Positions 15,682 through 24,017 of a stretch of DNA of 64,000 bases are shown piece by piece. The notes below the pieces were generated by a model. The model worked only from the letters and a program-made list of their open reading frames with translations. It was not told the origin of the DNA and did no database searches. The stretch lies in contig JAMPFJ010000005.1 of NCBI GenBank assembly GCA_023664535.1, positions 48,001 through 112,000 of the forward strand, written 5' to 3'. The DNA is from Bacteroidales bacterium (lineage in GTDB: Bacteria > Bacillota > Clostridia > Lachnospirales > Lachnospiraceae). Each line of letters begins with the position of its first letter. The first letter of the stretch is position 1. The position numbers and the translations under genes are program-made.

Positions 15682-17520
15682 ATGAACAAAAACTTGAAGA
15701 GAACACTGTTGTCTTATCTGATTATTGTTATTCTGATATTGGGAGTACTGTATATCGTTCAGCGGGGCGTTCAAAATGTAGACTTAAGGTATACGGAAAC
15801 GAATTTTGCAGAGGATTTGCGAAAGGGAGACGTTGCTTCCATTTACGTTCAGCAGAATGCGGAGGTGCCCACCGGTACAGTGGAGCTGACGATGAAGGAC
15901 AGAAGTCTGATTCGGTTTTATATCTCGGACGTGAATCGTTTTCAGGATATATATAATGAAATTGTTGAAGAGAAAAAGCTGGATGTTGCATTTGAAATGT
16001 CGGATGTGGTGAGGCCAAGCCTGATTGAGAAAATGCTGCCTTATATGGTCGGTATACTTGCCTTTGCCATTATCATTATTGTTATTGCAACTATGCAGAG
16101 CTCAAATAACAGCGGCGGCGGAACGATGATGAATTTCGGCAGGAGTAAGGCGCAGCTGATTTCGGAAAAAGATAATACAATTACCTTTAACGATGTGGCG
16201 GGACTTCAGGAGGAAAAAGAGGATTTGGAGGAGGTTGTGGACTTTCTGAAAAATCCCGGAAAATATGTGGAGCTGGGAGCAAGGATTCCGAAAGGGATAT
16301 TATTGGTAGGTCCTCCGGGAACCGGTAAAACCCTGCTTGCCAAGGCAGTGGCAGGAGAGGCAAATGTTCCGTTTTTCACCATTTCCGGTTCGGATTTTGT
16401 GGAAATGTTTGTCGGTGTCGGTGCTTCCCGGGTAAGGGATTTATTTGGCGAGGCAAAGAGAAATTCACCATGTATTATTTTCATTGATGAAATTGATGCA
16501 GTGGCAAGAAGAAGAGGAACCGGTCTTGGCGGCGGTCATGATGAGCGTGAACAGACCCTTAACCAGATGCTGGTGGAGATGGATGGTTTTTCCGTTAACG
16601 AGGGAATCATTGTTCTGGCAGCGACGAACCGTGTAGATATTCTGGACCCTGCGATTTTGCGTCCGGGGCGTTTTGACCGTAAGATTGCGGTCGGAAAGCC
16701 GGATGTTAAGGGCAGAGAGGATATCCTTAAGGTTCACACAAAGAATAAGCCCCTCAGTGAGGAAATCAATATAGAGGAGATTGCAAGAACCACAGCCGGC
16801 TTTGCCGGGGCGGATTTGGAAAATCTGATGAATGAATCTGCAATTTATGCGGCGAAGGACAATCGTAAATATATTATCAAAGAAGATGTGGATAAGGCGT
16901 TTATCAAGGTTGGCATTGGTACGGAGAGAAAATCAAGGGTGGTGCCGGAGACAGAGCGCAGAATTACGGCTTACCATGAAGCGGGACATGCGATTTTATT
17001 CCATCTGCTGGAAGGGGTAGGACCGGTTTATACGGTATCCATTATCCCGACAGGGCAGGGGGCAGCCGGTTATACCATGCCGCTTCCGGAAAACGATAAT
17101 GTATTCAATACCAAGGGGAAGATTTTACAGGATATCAAGGTGAGTCTGGGCGGACGTATCGCTGAGGAAATGATTATGGACGATATTACGACAGGCGCTT
17201 CACAGGATATCAAACAGGCGACTGCTGCTGCCAGAGCCATGGTGGTAAAGTATGGTATGTCCGATGAATTGGGATTGATTAACTATGAGACGGATAACGA
17301 GGAAGAAACATTTGTAGGCAGGGATATCGGTCACCGCAGGGTGTTAGGCGAGCAGACTGCCGCAGTCATTGATAAAGAAGTGAAGCGGATTGTTGACGAG
17401 TGCTATGCCGAGGCAAAGAAAATGCTGGAGGAAAATGTAGAGATTCTTCACAAGTGTGCGGAACGCCTGCTGGAAAAAGAGCGTATTGACCGGGCAGAAT
17501 TTGAAGCGCTATTTGAATAA
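15682..17520 (+). CDS. ftsH: ATP-dependent zinc metalloprotease FtsH
   Basis: Protein of 612 residues. Two TM helices at about 9-27 and 114-136 flank the small extracytoplasmic domain; the AAA+ module has Walker A GPPGTGKT at residues 210-217, Walker [11 protein letters not shown] and the SRH region with [18 protein letters not shown] (arginine finger); the zinc protease site HEAGH begins at His432 and a distant Asp completes it. It is a hexameric membrane protease for quality control and regulator turnover; in Bacillus it acts at entry into sporulation. AAAGGAGCATAAT precedes the ATG. Confidence 0.97.
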   Translation: MNKNLKRTLLSYLIIVILILGVLYIVQRGVQNVDLRYTETNFAEDLRKGDVASIYVQQNAEVPTGTVELTMKDRSLIRFYISDVNRFQDIYNEIVEEKKLDVAFEMSDVVRPSLIEKMLPYMVGILAFAIIIIVIATMQSSNNSGGGTMMNFGRSKAQLISEKDNTITFNDVAGLQEEKEDLEEVVDFLKNPGKYVELGARIPKGILLVGPPGTGKTLLAKAVAGEANVPFFTISGSDFVEMFVGVGASRVRDLFGEAKRNSPCIIFIDEIDAVARRRGTGLGGGHDEREQTLNQMLVEMDGFSVNEGIIVLAATNRVDILDPAILRPGRFDRKIAVGKPDVKGREDILKVHTKNKPLSEEINIEEIARTTAGFAGADLENLMNESAIYAAKDNRKYIIKEDVDKAFIKVGIGTERKSRVVPETERRITAYHEAGHAILFHLLEGVGPVYTVSIIPTGQGAAGYTMPLPENDNVFNTKGKILQDIKVSLGGRIAEEMIMDDITTGASQDIKQATAAARAMVVKYGMSDELGLINYETDNEEETFVGRDIGHRRVLGEQTAAVIDKEVKRIVDECYAEAKKMLEENVEILHKCAERLLEKERIDRAEFEALFE

Positions 17521-17686
17521 ATACACAGATGCTATTGTTAAAAGTGCTTTACTGCAAGAGGTATTTTAAACAAAATAGACAAAATAAGCGAATTATTGGT
17601 TAATTCATACAAAGGCATTTGGCGAAATGCACAAAAGAAATTCTAAAATAAAAAATTGTTTGTGAACACTTTTGAAGCAAAATACG

Positions 17687-17804
17687 TATAATAATACTTG
17701 TAACCCCCCAATACATTATATAGTTTTTTTGCTACACCCCATAAGTAACAAAAAAATACCTTCTCCAGAAAAGGACAGTCGAGCGTTGGCTGTCCTTTTT
17801 GCGT
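17687..17804 (+). ncRNA. Candidate small RNA
   Basis: A transcript starting near 17699 behind TATAAT (17687-17692) would run about 105 bases and end in a 10-bp hairpin (AAAAGGACAG 17769-17778 with CTGTCCTTTT 17790-17799) with a T tail. No ORF of note lies inside. It could instead be a late terminator for ftsH readthrough plus a chance -10. Confidence 0.3.
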
Positions 17805-17822
17805 GCAAGCTACAAGACACGC

Positions 17823-17887
17823 TGCCAGGAAAGGGGAAGCAACTCGTGGGAGCTTGCTCACAAAGAGTTGTTTCCCCTTTCCTGGCA
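17823..17887. repeat. Long inverted repeat (23-bp stem)
   Basis: Arms 17823-17845 and 17865-17887 pair throughout, with one G-U. The 19-base loop itself can add a short stem (GGAGC / GCTCA region), giving a rod of nearly 30 bp. There is no T run, so it is not a simple terminator. Confidence 0.85.
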
Positions 17888-17891
17888 ATGT

Positions 17892-17994
17892 GGCGCCAGC
17901 CACGACCGAGCGGAACGCGAGGTGCGTGTCGAATGAGAAACCAGCCCTGGCGGGAGGCGCCAGCCACGACCGAGCGGAACGCGAGGTGCGTGTC
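17892..17994. repeat. 39-bp direct repeat, two identical copies
   Basis: Copies at 17892-17930 and 17956-17994 are identical over 39 bases, 64 bases apart, and GC-rich compared with the flanks. They look like dispersed extragenic repeats; whether other copies occur in the genome cannot be seen here. Confidence 0.9.
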
Positions 17995-18129
17995 ATATTT
18001 TTATCATTGCTATATTTTTCGGTTTAGGGTAAAATAGGGAAATGAAGAATGATTATTCACCCCGGTTCGGGGACATATATATTTTTAACAGAGCAGCAAG
18101 AGGCGCTCATGGCATGATGGAGGTTCATT

Positions 18130-20235
18130 ATGGGTTATGCATTTAAAAATTATACAAAGGCGCAGAAAATTCAGACATACGTATTTCAGAATAAACCGGC
18201 AATTCGGATAGATGCGTTATTTTGCGACGGTACGGGAGATTACCGGATTCCGGCAGAACCGATGCCGGGAGATGAAGTATTGTTAAAGTTCAGAACCGCA
18301 AAGGGAAATACGGACCGGGTGATTTTGATTTGCAACGGCGAACGTTTTGAAATGAAGGTGGAAGAGAGTGATGTGGCATTTGATTATTATGCGGTGAAGA
18401 TTCCGCCTGTTGCAGGAGACAAATTGGAATACTATTTTGAGATTATTTCCGGAAATGCGGTATGTTATTATAATAAAATCGGTGTGCAGACAGAGGTAAA
18501 CCCTACATACAATTTTAGCATTATGCCGGGCTTTACCACGCCGGACTGGGCAAAGGGCGCCGTGTTTTACCAGATTTTTGTGGACCGCTTCTGCAACGGA
18601 GATTTGAGTAATGACGTACTGGATGATGAATATTTTTACATTGGGGAAACCTCGAAAAGAGTTACCGACTGGAAAAAATATCCGGATGCCATGGATGTTC
18701 GCTGTTTCTATGGGGGAGATTTGCAGGGCGTCATGAATAAGCTGGATTATCTTCAGGATTTGGGTGTGGAGGTTATTTATCTGAATCCCATTTTTGTGTC
18801 TCCGTCAAACCATAAATACGATATTCAGGATTATGACTACGTAGACCCCCATTTTGGAAAAATTGTAAAGGATGAGGGAGAATGCCTGCAGGACGGAGAT
18901 AAAGTCAATAAAAATTCTACCCGGTATATTATGCGGGTGACGAATAAAGAGAACCTGGAGGCAAGTAATGAACTCTTCCGGCAGTTAGTAGAGGAGATTC
19001 ACCGCCGGGGCATGAAAATTATTTTGGACGGTGTGTTTAATCATTGCGGTTCTTTTAATAAATGGCTGGACAGGGAGCTTATTTATGAGAACCAGGAGGG
19101 GTACGAGAAAGGCGCCTATCCGGCGGAGGACAGTCCGTATCATGATTTCTTTAAATTTTATGACGAGCATGCATGGCCTTATAACGGAAGCTACGATGGC
19201 TGGTGGGGGCATGACACGCTGCCAAAGCTGAATTACGAGGGCTCAGAAGAGCTTTACCAATATATTTTGCGCATCGGGAAAAAATGGGTTTCCCCGCCTT
19301 ATAATGTAGACGGCTGGAGGCTGGATGTGGCGGCTGATTTGGGGCATTCGGAGGAATTTAACCATAGATTCTGGCGGGATTTCCGAAAGGTGGTAAAGGA
19401 AGCGAATCCAAATGCGATTATTCTGGCGGAGCATTACGGCGACCCCTATAACTGGCTGCAGGGAGACCAGTGGGATACGGTAATGAATTATGATGCGTTT
19501 ATGGAGCCAATCACATGGTTTTTAACGGGCGTGGAGAAACATTCGGATGAGTTCCGCGGAGATTTGCTTGGTAATCCGGATGCATTGATTGGCTCACTCA
19601 GGCATCACATGAGCCGTTTCCAGCAGCAATCCCTGGAGGTATCCATGAACGAGCTGTCCAACCATGACCATTCCCGCTTTTTGACCAGGACAAACCGCAG
19701 GGTGGGGCGCACCCATACTTTGGGACCGGAAGCTGCCAATGAAAATATAAATAAAGGAGTGCTTCGGGAGGCGGTGGTTTTCCAGATGACGTGGCCGGGA
19801 GCGCCGACAATTTATTACGGTGACGAGGCGGGCGTGTGCGGCTGGACAGACCCGGATAACCGCAGGACTTTTCCGTGGATGAATGAGGACAGGGATTTAA
19901 TTTTGTTTCATCGGGATATCATCCGTATTCATAAGGAAAATGAAGTGCTGAAGCGCGGTTCAGTTATGTTTTTGCACGGAACGCATAAAATATTTGCTTA
20001 TGGTAGGTTTAACCGTCGAGAGAAGATGGTTATTGTGTTAAATAATAACTATGAAGAGGTTTCGGTGAGCCTGGATGTGGACCGTCTGGGTATGCAGAAC
20101 GGTGAAACATTAAGACGCTTGATTTTAACTACGGAGGAAGGCTATATTTTGGAGCCGGTATATCATAAAGTAGAAAATAATCAGTTAAACCTGATTATGC
20201 CGAAGATATCTGCGGTAGTGCTGAAAAGCGAGTGA
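18130..20235 (+). CDS. GH13 alpha-amylase family enzyme, neopullulanase/cyclomaltodextrinase-like
   Basis: Protein of 701 residues without signal peptide, so cytoplasmic. The N-terminal 130 residues form a CBM34-like beta domain. The GH13 barrel starts at about residue 140 (WAKGAVFYQIFVDRFCNGD); conserved regions include ILDGVFNHCG, GWRLDVAADLG (nucleophile Asp399), ILAEHYGD (acid/base Glu434) and NHDHSRF (Asp513), with a C-terminal beta domain at about 610-701. Such enzymes open cyclodextrins and pullulan- or maltodextrin-type oligosaccharides inside the cell, fitting with the glycogen genes elsewhere in the window. It is probably monocistronic. Confidence 0.88.
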   Translation: MGYAFKNYTKAQKIQTYVFQNKPAIRIDALFCDGTGDYRIPAEPMPGDEVLLKFRTAKGNTDRVILICNGERFEMKVEESDVAFDYYAVKIPPVAGDKLEYYFEIISGNAVCYYNKIGVQTEVNPTYNFSIMPGFTTPDWAKGAVFYQIFVDRFCNGDLSNDVLDDEYFYIGETSKRVTDWKKYPDAMDVRCFYGGDLQGVMNKLDYLQDLGVEVIYLNPIFVSPSNHKYDIQDYDYVDPHFGKIVKDEGECLQDGDKVNKNSTRYIMRVTNKENLEASNELFRQLVEEIHRRGMKIILDGVFNHCGSFNKWLDRELIYENQEGYEKGAYPAEDSPYHDFFKFYDEHAWPYNGSYDGWWGHDTLPKLNYEGSEELYQYILRIGKKWVSPPYNVDGWRLDVAADLGHSEEFNHRFWRDFRKVVKEANPNAIILAEHYGDPYNWLQGDQWDTVMNYDAFMEPITWFLTGVEKHSDEFRGDLLGNPDALIGSLRHHMSRFQQQSLEVSMNELSNHDHSRFLTRTNRRVGRTHTLGPEAANENINKGVLREAVVFQMTWPGAPTIYYGDEAGVCGWTDPDNRRTFPWMNEDRDLILFHRDIIRIHKENEVLKRGSVMFLHGTHKIFAYGRFNRREKMVIVLNNNYEEVSVSLDVDRLGMQNGETLRRLILTTEEGYILEPVYHKVENNQLNLIMPKISAVVLKSE

Positions 20236-20321
20236 GCAGTCGGTATTCTCCGCTTGCATTTTAAAATTTGTTCGGTTATAATAGGTACTTGTGAGCGCTG
20301 AGGGCGTTCACAATAAGAAAT

Positions 20322-20403
20322 GGATGGATTCCCGAGTGGCCAAAGGGGACAGACTGTAAATCTGCTGCATATTGCTTCGGTGGTTCGAATCCACCTCCAT
20401 CCA
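20322..20403 (+). tRNA. tRNA-Tyr (anticodon GTA)
   Basis: Class II tRNA of 82 bases: acceptor GGATGGA / TCCATCC plus discriminator A, anticodon loop CTGTAAA, long variable arm and T arm GGTGGTTCGAATCCACC. CCA is not encoded. Confidence 0.96.
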
Positions 20404-20406
20404 TTT

Positions 20407-20483
20407 AATGCTGGACGATGGTTAGCCGTAAAGCGAAACCTGAAATTTAAGCCGTAAACTCCGATGGAGTCAGGCGCAGCATT
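20407..20483 (+). ncRNA. Structured spacer between two tRNAs, function unknown
   Basis: AATGCTG (20407-20413) pairs with CAGCATT (20477-20483). Inside are CCTG/CAGG (20439-20442 with 20471-20474) and ACTCC/GGAGT (20458-20462 with 20466-20470), plus a nine-base word AGCCGTAAA present twice (20424 and 20450). It has the span of a tRNA (77 bases) but no T arm or anticodon arm. It may be a tRNA relic, a processing signal or a structured RNA. Confidence 0.35.
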
Positions 20484-20498
20484 ATTTATAGAAAAAAT

Positions 20499-20585
20499 GC
20501 CGGCGTGGCGGAACTGGCAGACGCACAGGACTTAAAATCCTGCGGGACTTATACTCCCGTACCGGTTCGATTCCGGTCGCCGGCA
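20499..20585 (+). tRNA. tRNA-Leu (anticodon TAA)
   Basis: Class II tRNA of 87 bases: acceptor GCCGGCG / CGCCGGC plus A, anticodon loop CTTAAAA, variable arm CGGGACTTATACTCCCG and T arm ACCGGTTCGATTCCGGT. The accessory ToxIN locus begins just after its terminator, so it may mark an insertion hotspot. Confidence 0.96.
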
Positions 20586-20663
20586 CTTAGTACGAAAGCC
20601 CACCTGAATACTTGGCGAGGTTTTTTCGAGCCTAGTATGAATGGTAGGCATTGCGATTTTGAT

Positions 20664-20702
20664 AAGCAAATCCTTTATTTACAAGGGTTTGCTTGTTTTT
20701 TT
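20664..20702 (+). terminator. Terminator of the tRNA-Tyr/tRNA-Leu transcript
   Basis: 12-bp stem (20664-20675 with 20683-20694, one G-U) followed by a run of seven Ts. Confidence 0.85.
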
Positions 20703-20721
20703 ATGTAGTGTGTAAAAGTAT

Positions 20722-20750
20722 TTGACATATTTGACGATGATATGTATAAT
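20722..20750 (+). promoter_or_regulatory. Promoter of the ToxIN locus
   Basis: Near-perfect sigma-A promoter: TTGACA 20722-20727, 17-bp spacer, TATAAT 20745-20750. It drives the antitoxin RNA repeats and, by readthrough, the toxin. Confidence 0.9.
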
Positions 20751-20784
20751 ATTAATAAATGAGGTCACATTACCTTGTTTTAAT

Positions 20785-20893
20785 GAAAAGTGTCCTACCA
20801 CTTCAAGAGTAGATTATTTATGAAAAGTGCCTACCACTTCAAGAGTAGATTATTTATGAAAGGTACTCCACCGCCTTAAGAGTGGATTTTAAT
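20785..20893 (+). ncRNA. toxI: ToxI-type antitoxin RNA, three tandem repeats
   Basis: Three tandem units of 37, 36 and 36 bases begin at 20785, 20822 and 20858. The first two are identical apart from one extra T in the first; the third is more diverged but keeps the layout (GAAA..., CCRCC, CTTMAGAGTRGATT). In type III systems such repeats are cut by the toxin into units of about 36 bases that fold as pseudoknots and form a closed RNA-protein assembly with it. Position between promoter and terminator, directly ahead of a ToxN/AbiQ-like gene, is diagnostic. They are not a CRISPR array, since there are no spacers. Confidence 0.9.
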
Positions 20894-20903
20894 GATGACC
20901 TTA

Positions 20904-20932
20904 GGGAGTGGTTATTCCACTCCCCTTTTTTT
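20904..20932 (+). terminator. Leaky terminator between ToxI RNA and toxN
   Basis: Perfect 8-bp stem GGGAGTGG / CCACTCCC, a 5-base loop and seven Ts. In type III systems this terminator sets the excess of antitoxin RNA over toxin mRNA. Confidence 0.9.
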
Positions 20933-20950
20933 GTTAAGGGAGAGGAAAGC

Positions 20951-21472
20951 ATGGATAAATTGAATTTTTATATAGCTGATTCTGCATATGTTGCTTACTT
21001 AAAAGAAGCCGAACAGATTAAAAGGGGATTTAGCCGTGTACCTAATATGGATTATGGGGCTAATCGAAAACAAAAGTTTTTATGTGGTATTGTATTGCAG
21101 GTAAATAATGCAAATTATTATGTTCCCGTTACTTCTTATAAAGAACAGAAGCCTGATAACTTTTTGATTAGAGCAGATAATGGAAAAGTAGTAAGTTCTT
21201 TGAGGTTTAATTATATGTTTCCGATTCCGATAAAGGCGGTATCTGTAAGAAATATTAAGAGTGAACCAGACCGAGCATATCGTTCATTACTTTCGCAAGA
21301 ACTTAGGTACTGCATTAAAAATCAAGAAAAAATACAGCAATTGGCTAAGCGTACATATAAAAGAGTATTGCTTGGGAAAAATCAGGGGCTTGTAGCTAAT
21401 AGCTGCGATTTTGTTTTTTTAGAAAAGAAGTGTAGTGAATGGACACAGAGAAAAGAAAGGGAAAGAATATAA
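20951..21472 (+). CDS. toxN: Type III toxin-antitoxin endoribonuclease, ToxN/AbiQ family
   Basis: Protein of 173 residues. ATG 20951 has AAGGGAGAGG upstream; an in-frame ATG at 20882 lies in the RNA repeats and terminator and is rejected. The N-terminus (LNFYIADSAYVAYLKEAE) and the strand FLCGIVLQVNNANYYVPVTSYK, where the conserved Lys/Ser-Tyr lie, then FNYMFPIP and YRSLLSQELRYC match the ToxN/AbiQ fold. The toxin cuts cellular and phage RNA, halts growth and aborts phage infection until bound by ToxI pseudoknots. The gene ends directly against a truncated AAA-ATPase gene on the other strand, which suggests arrival by transfer. AT content is higher than in the neighbouring core genes. Confidence 0.9.
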   Translation: MDKLNFYIADSAYVAYLKEAEQIKRGFSRVPNMDYGANRKQKFLCGIVLQVNNANYYVPVTSYKEQKPDNFLIRADNGKVVSSLRFNYMFPIPIKAVSVRNIKSEPDRAYRSLLSQELRYCIKNQEKIQQLAKRTYKRVLLGKNQGLVANSCDFVFLEKKCSEWTQRKERERI

Positions 21473-21993
21473 TATTTTTCCAGGCATTGGGACAAAAACT
21501 GCAATGCATCAATATAGGCATTACGGTGAGCCTGCTCTGCCATAATTTTATAGTAACGCTCCCGGTCTGCCTCTAACATATCCCCTTTTAAGATAAACAT
21601 ATGTCGCTTATATTCATTGGCAATCTGCCGTTTCAGCATGACGTAGGCAAGCTCGAAGTCCGGCTGTTTGCCGCCTTTCAAGGTCAGGTTGATGACCGGA
21701 TACTGTTCCATATGGGAAAGATACTGTTCCCCTGCCTCCATAATCTGCAGCCCATCAAAGAGATAGGTGTTGTTCTGCTTTTCCCCTGCATCATTTCTGG
21801 CATCCTCAAAGAAATATTGCAGCATGCTTATATTTAAGGTTTTGCCAAACCGTCTGGGGCGGGTAAACAGATTTACATCCCCTTTTTTATCAAGAAGTTC
21901 TGCGATTAACATTGTTTTATCCATGAAATAGTAGCCGCGTGTTATCAGCTTTTCAAAGTTGTCAATTCCGATTGGTAATGGTTTGTGGTCCAT
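21473..21993 (-). pseudogene. AAA-ATPase-like / PD-(D/E)XK family gene, truncated
   Basis: The start on the minus strand is ATG at 21993, with GGAGGG upstream. The protein opens PLPIGIDNFEKLITRGYYFMDKT and has the characteristic LFTRPRRFGKTLNISML P-loop variant of the PF09820 (AAA-ATPase-like) family, common in Lachnospiraceae and normally 500-600 residues long with a C-terminal nuclease-like domain. Here similarity stops after FLSQCLEKYY, at the right end of the ToxIN locus, and the frame then reads through antisense toxN sequence to a chance stop at 21382. The Walker B half is lost, so it is inactive. It probably recorded the insertion of ToxIN or a deletion at its edge. Confidence 0.8.
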
Positions 21994-22229
21994 AGTTCCC
22001 TCCGTTCTAGGTATGTTTTGCATCATAAGCAGGTATCGGTGAAACGAATGTTTTTCCTTGTCTTTTTCTGGTTCTTAGTATACGGGATTGTAGAAGAAAA
22101 AGCAATGACAACAGAATTATTAAGATAAGGAATCATAAAATTTGAAATTGGAGTTTTTTGCGTGGAAATCCGGCTTGATGAGGAGGATATTCGCTTCCAT
22201 CGCCGGCAGTAAATACTCCATTAAGAAGA

Positions 22230-22257
22230 GATTCAGCATTTGGCTGAGTCTTTTTTT
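22230..22257 (+). terminator. Orphan terminator-like hairpin
   Basis: An 8-bp stem (22230-22237 with 22243-22250, one G-U) is followed by seven Ts on the plus strand. The region 21994-22279 around it holds no recognisable gene; a short plus-strand frame ends with a stop near 22211 and could be a remnant of a deleted gene. Confidence 0.65.
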
Positions 22258-22279
22258 ACCTGCGCCAATTATTCAGATA

Positions 22280-22477
22280 TTACTTTTTAAAAGTTAATAT
22301 ATCGTTTGGTGTACACTCCAGAATGTTACAAAGGGTTTCGATTGTAGCAGTAGTGATATTTTTGTCGTGCTTTAGGTTATAAATTGTTTTCGATAGAATG
22401 CCATATTTATTGATTAAAGCATAAGTGGTAATTCCCTTCTGCTGCATAGTTTTCCACAGGGGTTCATACGATATCAT
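22280..22477 (-). CDS. Small XRE-family HTH regulator
   Basis: Protein of 65 residues forming one Cro/CI-type helix-turn-helix domain: LWKTMQQKGITTYALINKYG, then LSKTIYNLKHDKNITTATIETLCNILECTPNDIL. This matches the YozG-like stand-alone regulators of Firmicutes. A GGTGGAG ribosome binding site precedes the minus-strand ATG. It is divergent from the cell-envelope operon and may control itself or that operon; the target is not shown by the sequence. Confidence 0.85.
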   Translation of the reverse strand: MISYEPLWKTMQQKGITTYALINKYGILSKTIYNLKHDKNITTATIETLCNILECTPNDILTFKK

Positions 22478-22528
22478 AGCACTCCACCGCCTTTCCTTGT
22501 ATGTATAGTTTATACGGATGAAAAGTGG

Positions 22529-22557
22529 TTGACTATACCGATTAAAATAAGTATAAT
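22529..22557 (+). promoter_or_regulatory. Promoter of the cell-envelope operon
   Basis: TTGACT 22529-22534, 17-bp spacer, TATAAT 22552-22557. It leaves a leader of about 110 bases before ATG 22677. Confidence 0.8.
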
Positions 22558-22676
22558 AATGCAGGATAGATGTCTTTATATGGATGTCTTTTTTTGCGGG
22601 TTTGTGCTGTTTAGATAAACACTTGAAAGGTAAAAAATGCGGTATAGCGGCAAAAAGGAAAAGGAGGAAATTATCA

Positions 22677-24017
22677 ATGAAAAAATTCGAGAGACGATTT
22701 GCCTATATTATTTTATTGATGATATGTTTTGCGTATGGAATGGCGGCAGTACCGGTAATTGCTGCTGAAACGGAGGAATCAGTAACAGAAGCGCCTGCGA
22801 CGGAAGAATCGGGAACGGAGAACACAGCAACAGAAGCGCCTGCGACGGAGGAATCAGTAACGGAAGCGCCGATAACAGAAGCGCCTGCGACAGAAGAAGC
22901 TGAAGTGAAGACCGGCTGGCAGAGAATAGATGGCAAGACATATTATTTTTCGCCGGGAAACGGAGAAATGCTTACCGGCTGGCAGAAGATAGCAGGGAAA
23001 AAATATTATTTCTCACCGGGAAACGGGGAGATGTTTACCGGAAAGCGGAAGATAGGAACAAAAACCTACTATTTCAATGCGAACGGAGTAATGCAGACCG
23101 GCAGAAAGAAAATCGGAAATGCAGTTTATTATTTTAATGCAAAGGGCGTAATGAAAACCGGCTGGGTAAAAACTGCGGGCAAAAAATATTACTTTTCGCC
23201 TCAGACAGGGAAGATGTTCACCGGAAAGCGGAAGATAGGGAAAAAGACCTACTATTTTAACGAAAAGGGCGTAATGAAGACCGGTTGGATAAAAACCGGG
23301 AAAAAAACCTATTACTGTAACAAAAAGGGCGTGATGAAAACCGGCTGGTTAAAAGATAAAGGAAATACCTATTACTTTTCACCGAAGAATAACAAAATGC
23401 TCACCGGCTGGCAGAAAATTTCGGGAAAAACCTATTATTTTTCTCCATCGGGGAATACGCAGGGTGCGCTGCAAAGGAACTGTATAGTCGGTTCGGCAAA
23501 ATCGGGGTATTATTATGTAGACAAGGACGGCGTACAGGTGGCGGCAAAGGAAATGGTGCAGGCAGTTCAGTTTGTCATGGCGTTTACCAATCCTGCATGG
23601 TCCAATGAGGCAAAGCTGGCGGCATGTTATGACGCTTTATGGAAGAATTATGACTATCAGAGGTTCTATGAGACCCCGACTGCCCAAAACATGCCGGAAT
23701 ATGCAAGCTACATGTTTACCTATGGAAAAGGAAACTGTTATCGGTATGCGGCAAGCTTTGCCTGTATTGCAAAAGTACTGGGATACGATTCCAGAGTAGC
23801 GGTAGGCGGGGTTTCCTGCCGCAGCGGAGGACTGACGCCCCATGGATGGACGGAGATTTGGGTGAATGGGGCATGGTATATCTGTGATGCGAATATGCAG
23901 AGAAACTATCCTAAGGTAAATTCCTATATGTGCACGGAAAAAACCTATCCGTATACACATGCCTGCTCGGCAATCTACACACCGGTAATTGAGAAGGGTC
24001 AGGTGTACTGGAGATGA
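22677..24017 (+). CDS. Secreted cell-wall-binding protein with transglutaminase-like domain
   Basis: Protein of 446 residues from ATG 22677 (AAGGAGGAAATT upstream). It has a signal peptide (hydrophobic stretch ending VIAAETEE), a Thr/Glu/Ala/Pro-rich linker of repeated EAPATEES units (about 30-75), nine cell-wall-binding repeats of about 20 residues (TGW-x-K-x-x-GKTYYFS pattern, about 77-265), and a C-terminal transglutaminase-like domain (about 290-446) with Cys in GNCYRYAASF, His in PHGWTEIWV and Asp in WYICDAN, so the Cys-His-Asp triad is intact. It probably acts on the cell surface as a peptidase or crosslinking enzyme. It is the first gene of a five-gene operon; its stop overlaps the next ATG (ATGA). 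Confidence 0.85.
   Translation: MKKFERRFAYIILLMICFAYGMAAVPVIAAETEESVTEAPATEESGTENTATEAPATEESVTEAPITEAPATEEAEVKTGWQRIDGKTYYFSPGNGEMLTGWQKIAGKKYYFSPGNGEMFTGKRKIGTKTYYFNANGVMQTGRKKIGNAVYYFNAKGVMKTGWVKTAGKKYYFSPQTGKMFTGKRKIGKKTYYFNEKGVMKTGWIKTGKKTYYCNKKGVMKTGWLKDKGNTYYFSPKNNKMLTGWQKISGKTYYFSPSGNTQGALQRNCIVGSAKSGYYYVDKDGVQVAAKEMVQAVQFVMAFTNPAWSNEAKLAACYDALWKNYDYQRFYETPTAQNMPEYASYMFTYGKGNCYRYAASFACIAKVLGYDSRVAVGGVSCRSGGLTPHGWTEIWVNGAWYICDANMQRNYPKVNSYMCTEKTYPYTHACSAIYTPVIEKGQVYWR

Larger units (their letters stand above)
17521..18129 (+). other. 609-bp intergenic region with sRNA candidate, long hairpin and direct repeats
   Basis: No convincing protein gene. In order it holds: a possible promoter (TGAACA 17663-17668, 18 bp, TATAAT 17687-17692) leading after about 100 bases to a terminator hairpin (17769-17799); a nearly perfect 23-bp inverted repeat at 17823-17887; and two identical 39-base copies at 17892-17930 and 17956-17994. 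Overlapping ORFs on both strands run through the repeats and look spurious. The last 130 bases lead into the GH13 gene, which has ATGGAGG before its ATG. Confidence 0.6.

Noticed and set aside
17643..18037. Overlapping ORFs of 74-121 codons on both strands across the repeat region
   Set aside because: They read through the inverted and direct repeats, lack ribosome binding sites and have atypical composition; a protein origin is unlikely.
20505..20708. ORF of 67 codons over tRNA-Leu(TAA)
   Set aside because: It begins inside the tRNA (MAELADAQDLKSCG) and runs through its terminator; a typical spurious call.
20785..20893. CRISPR array
   Set aside because: The 36-base units are directly adjacent with no spacers and sit between a promoter and a terminator ahead of a ToxN-like gene, so they are an antitoxin RNA.
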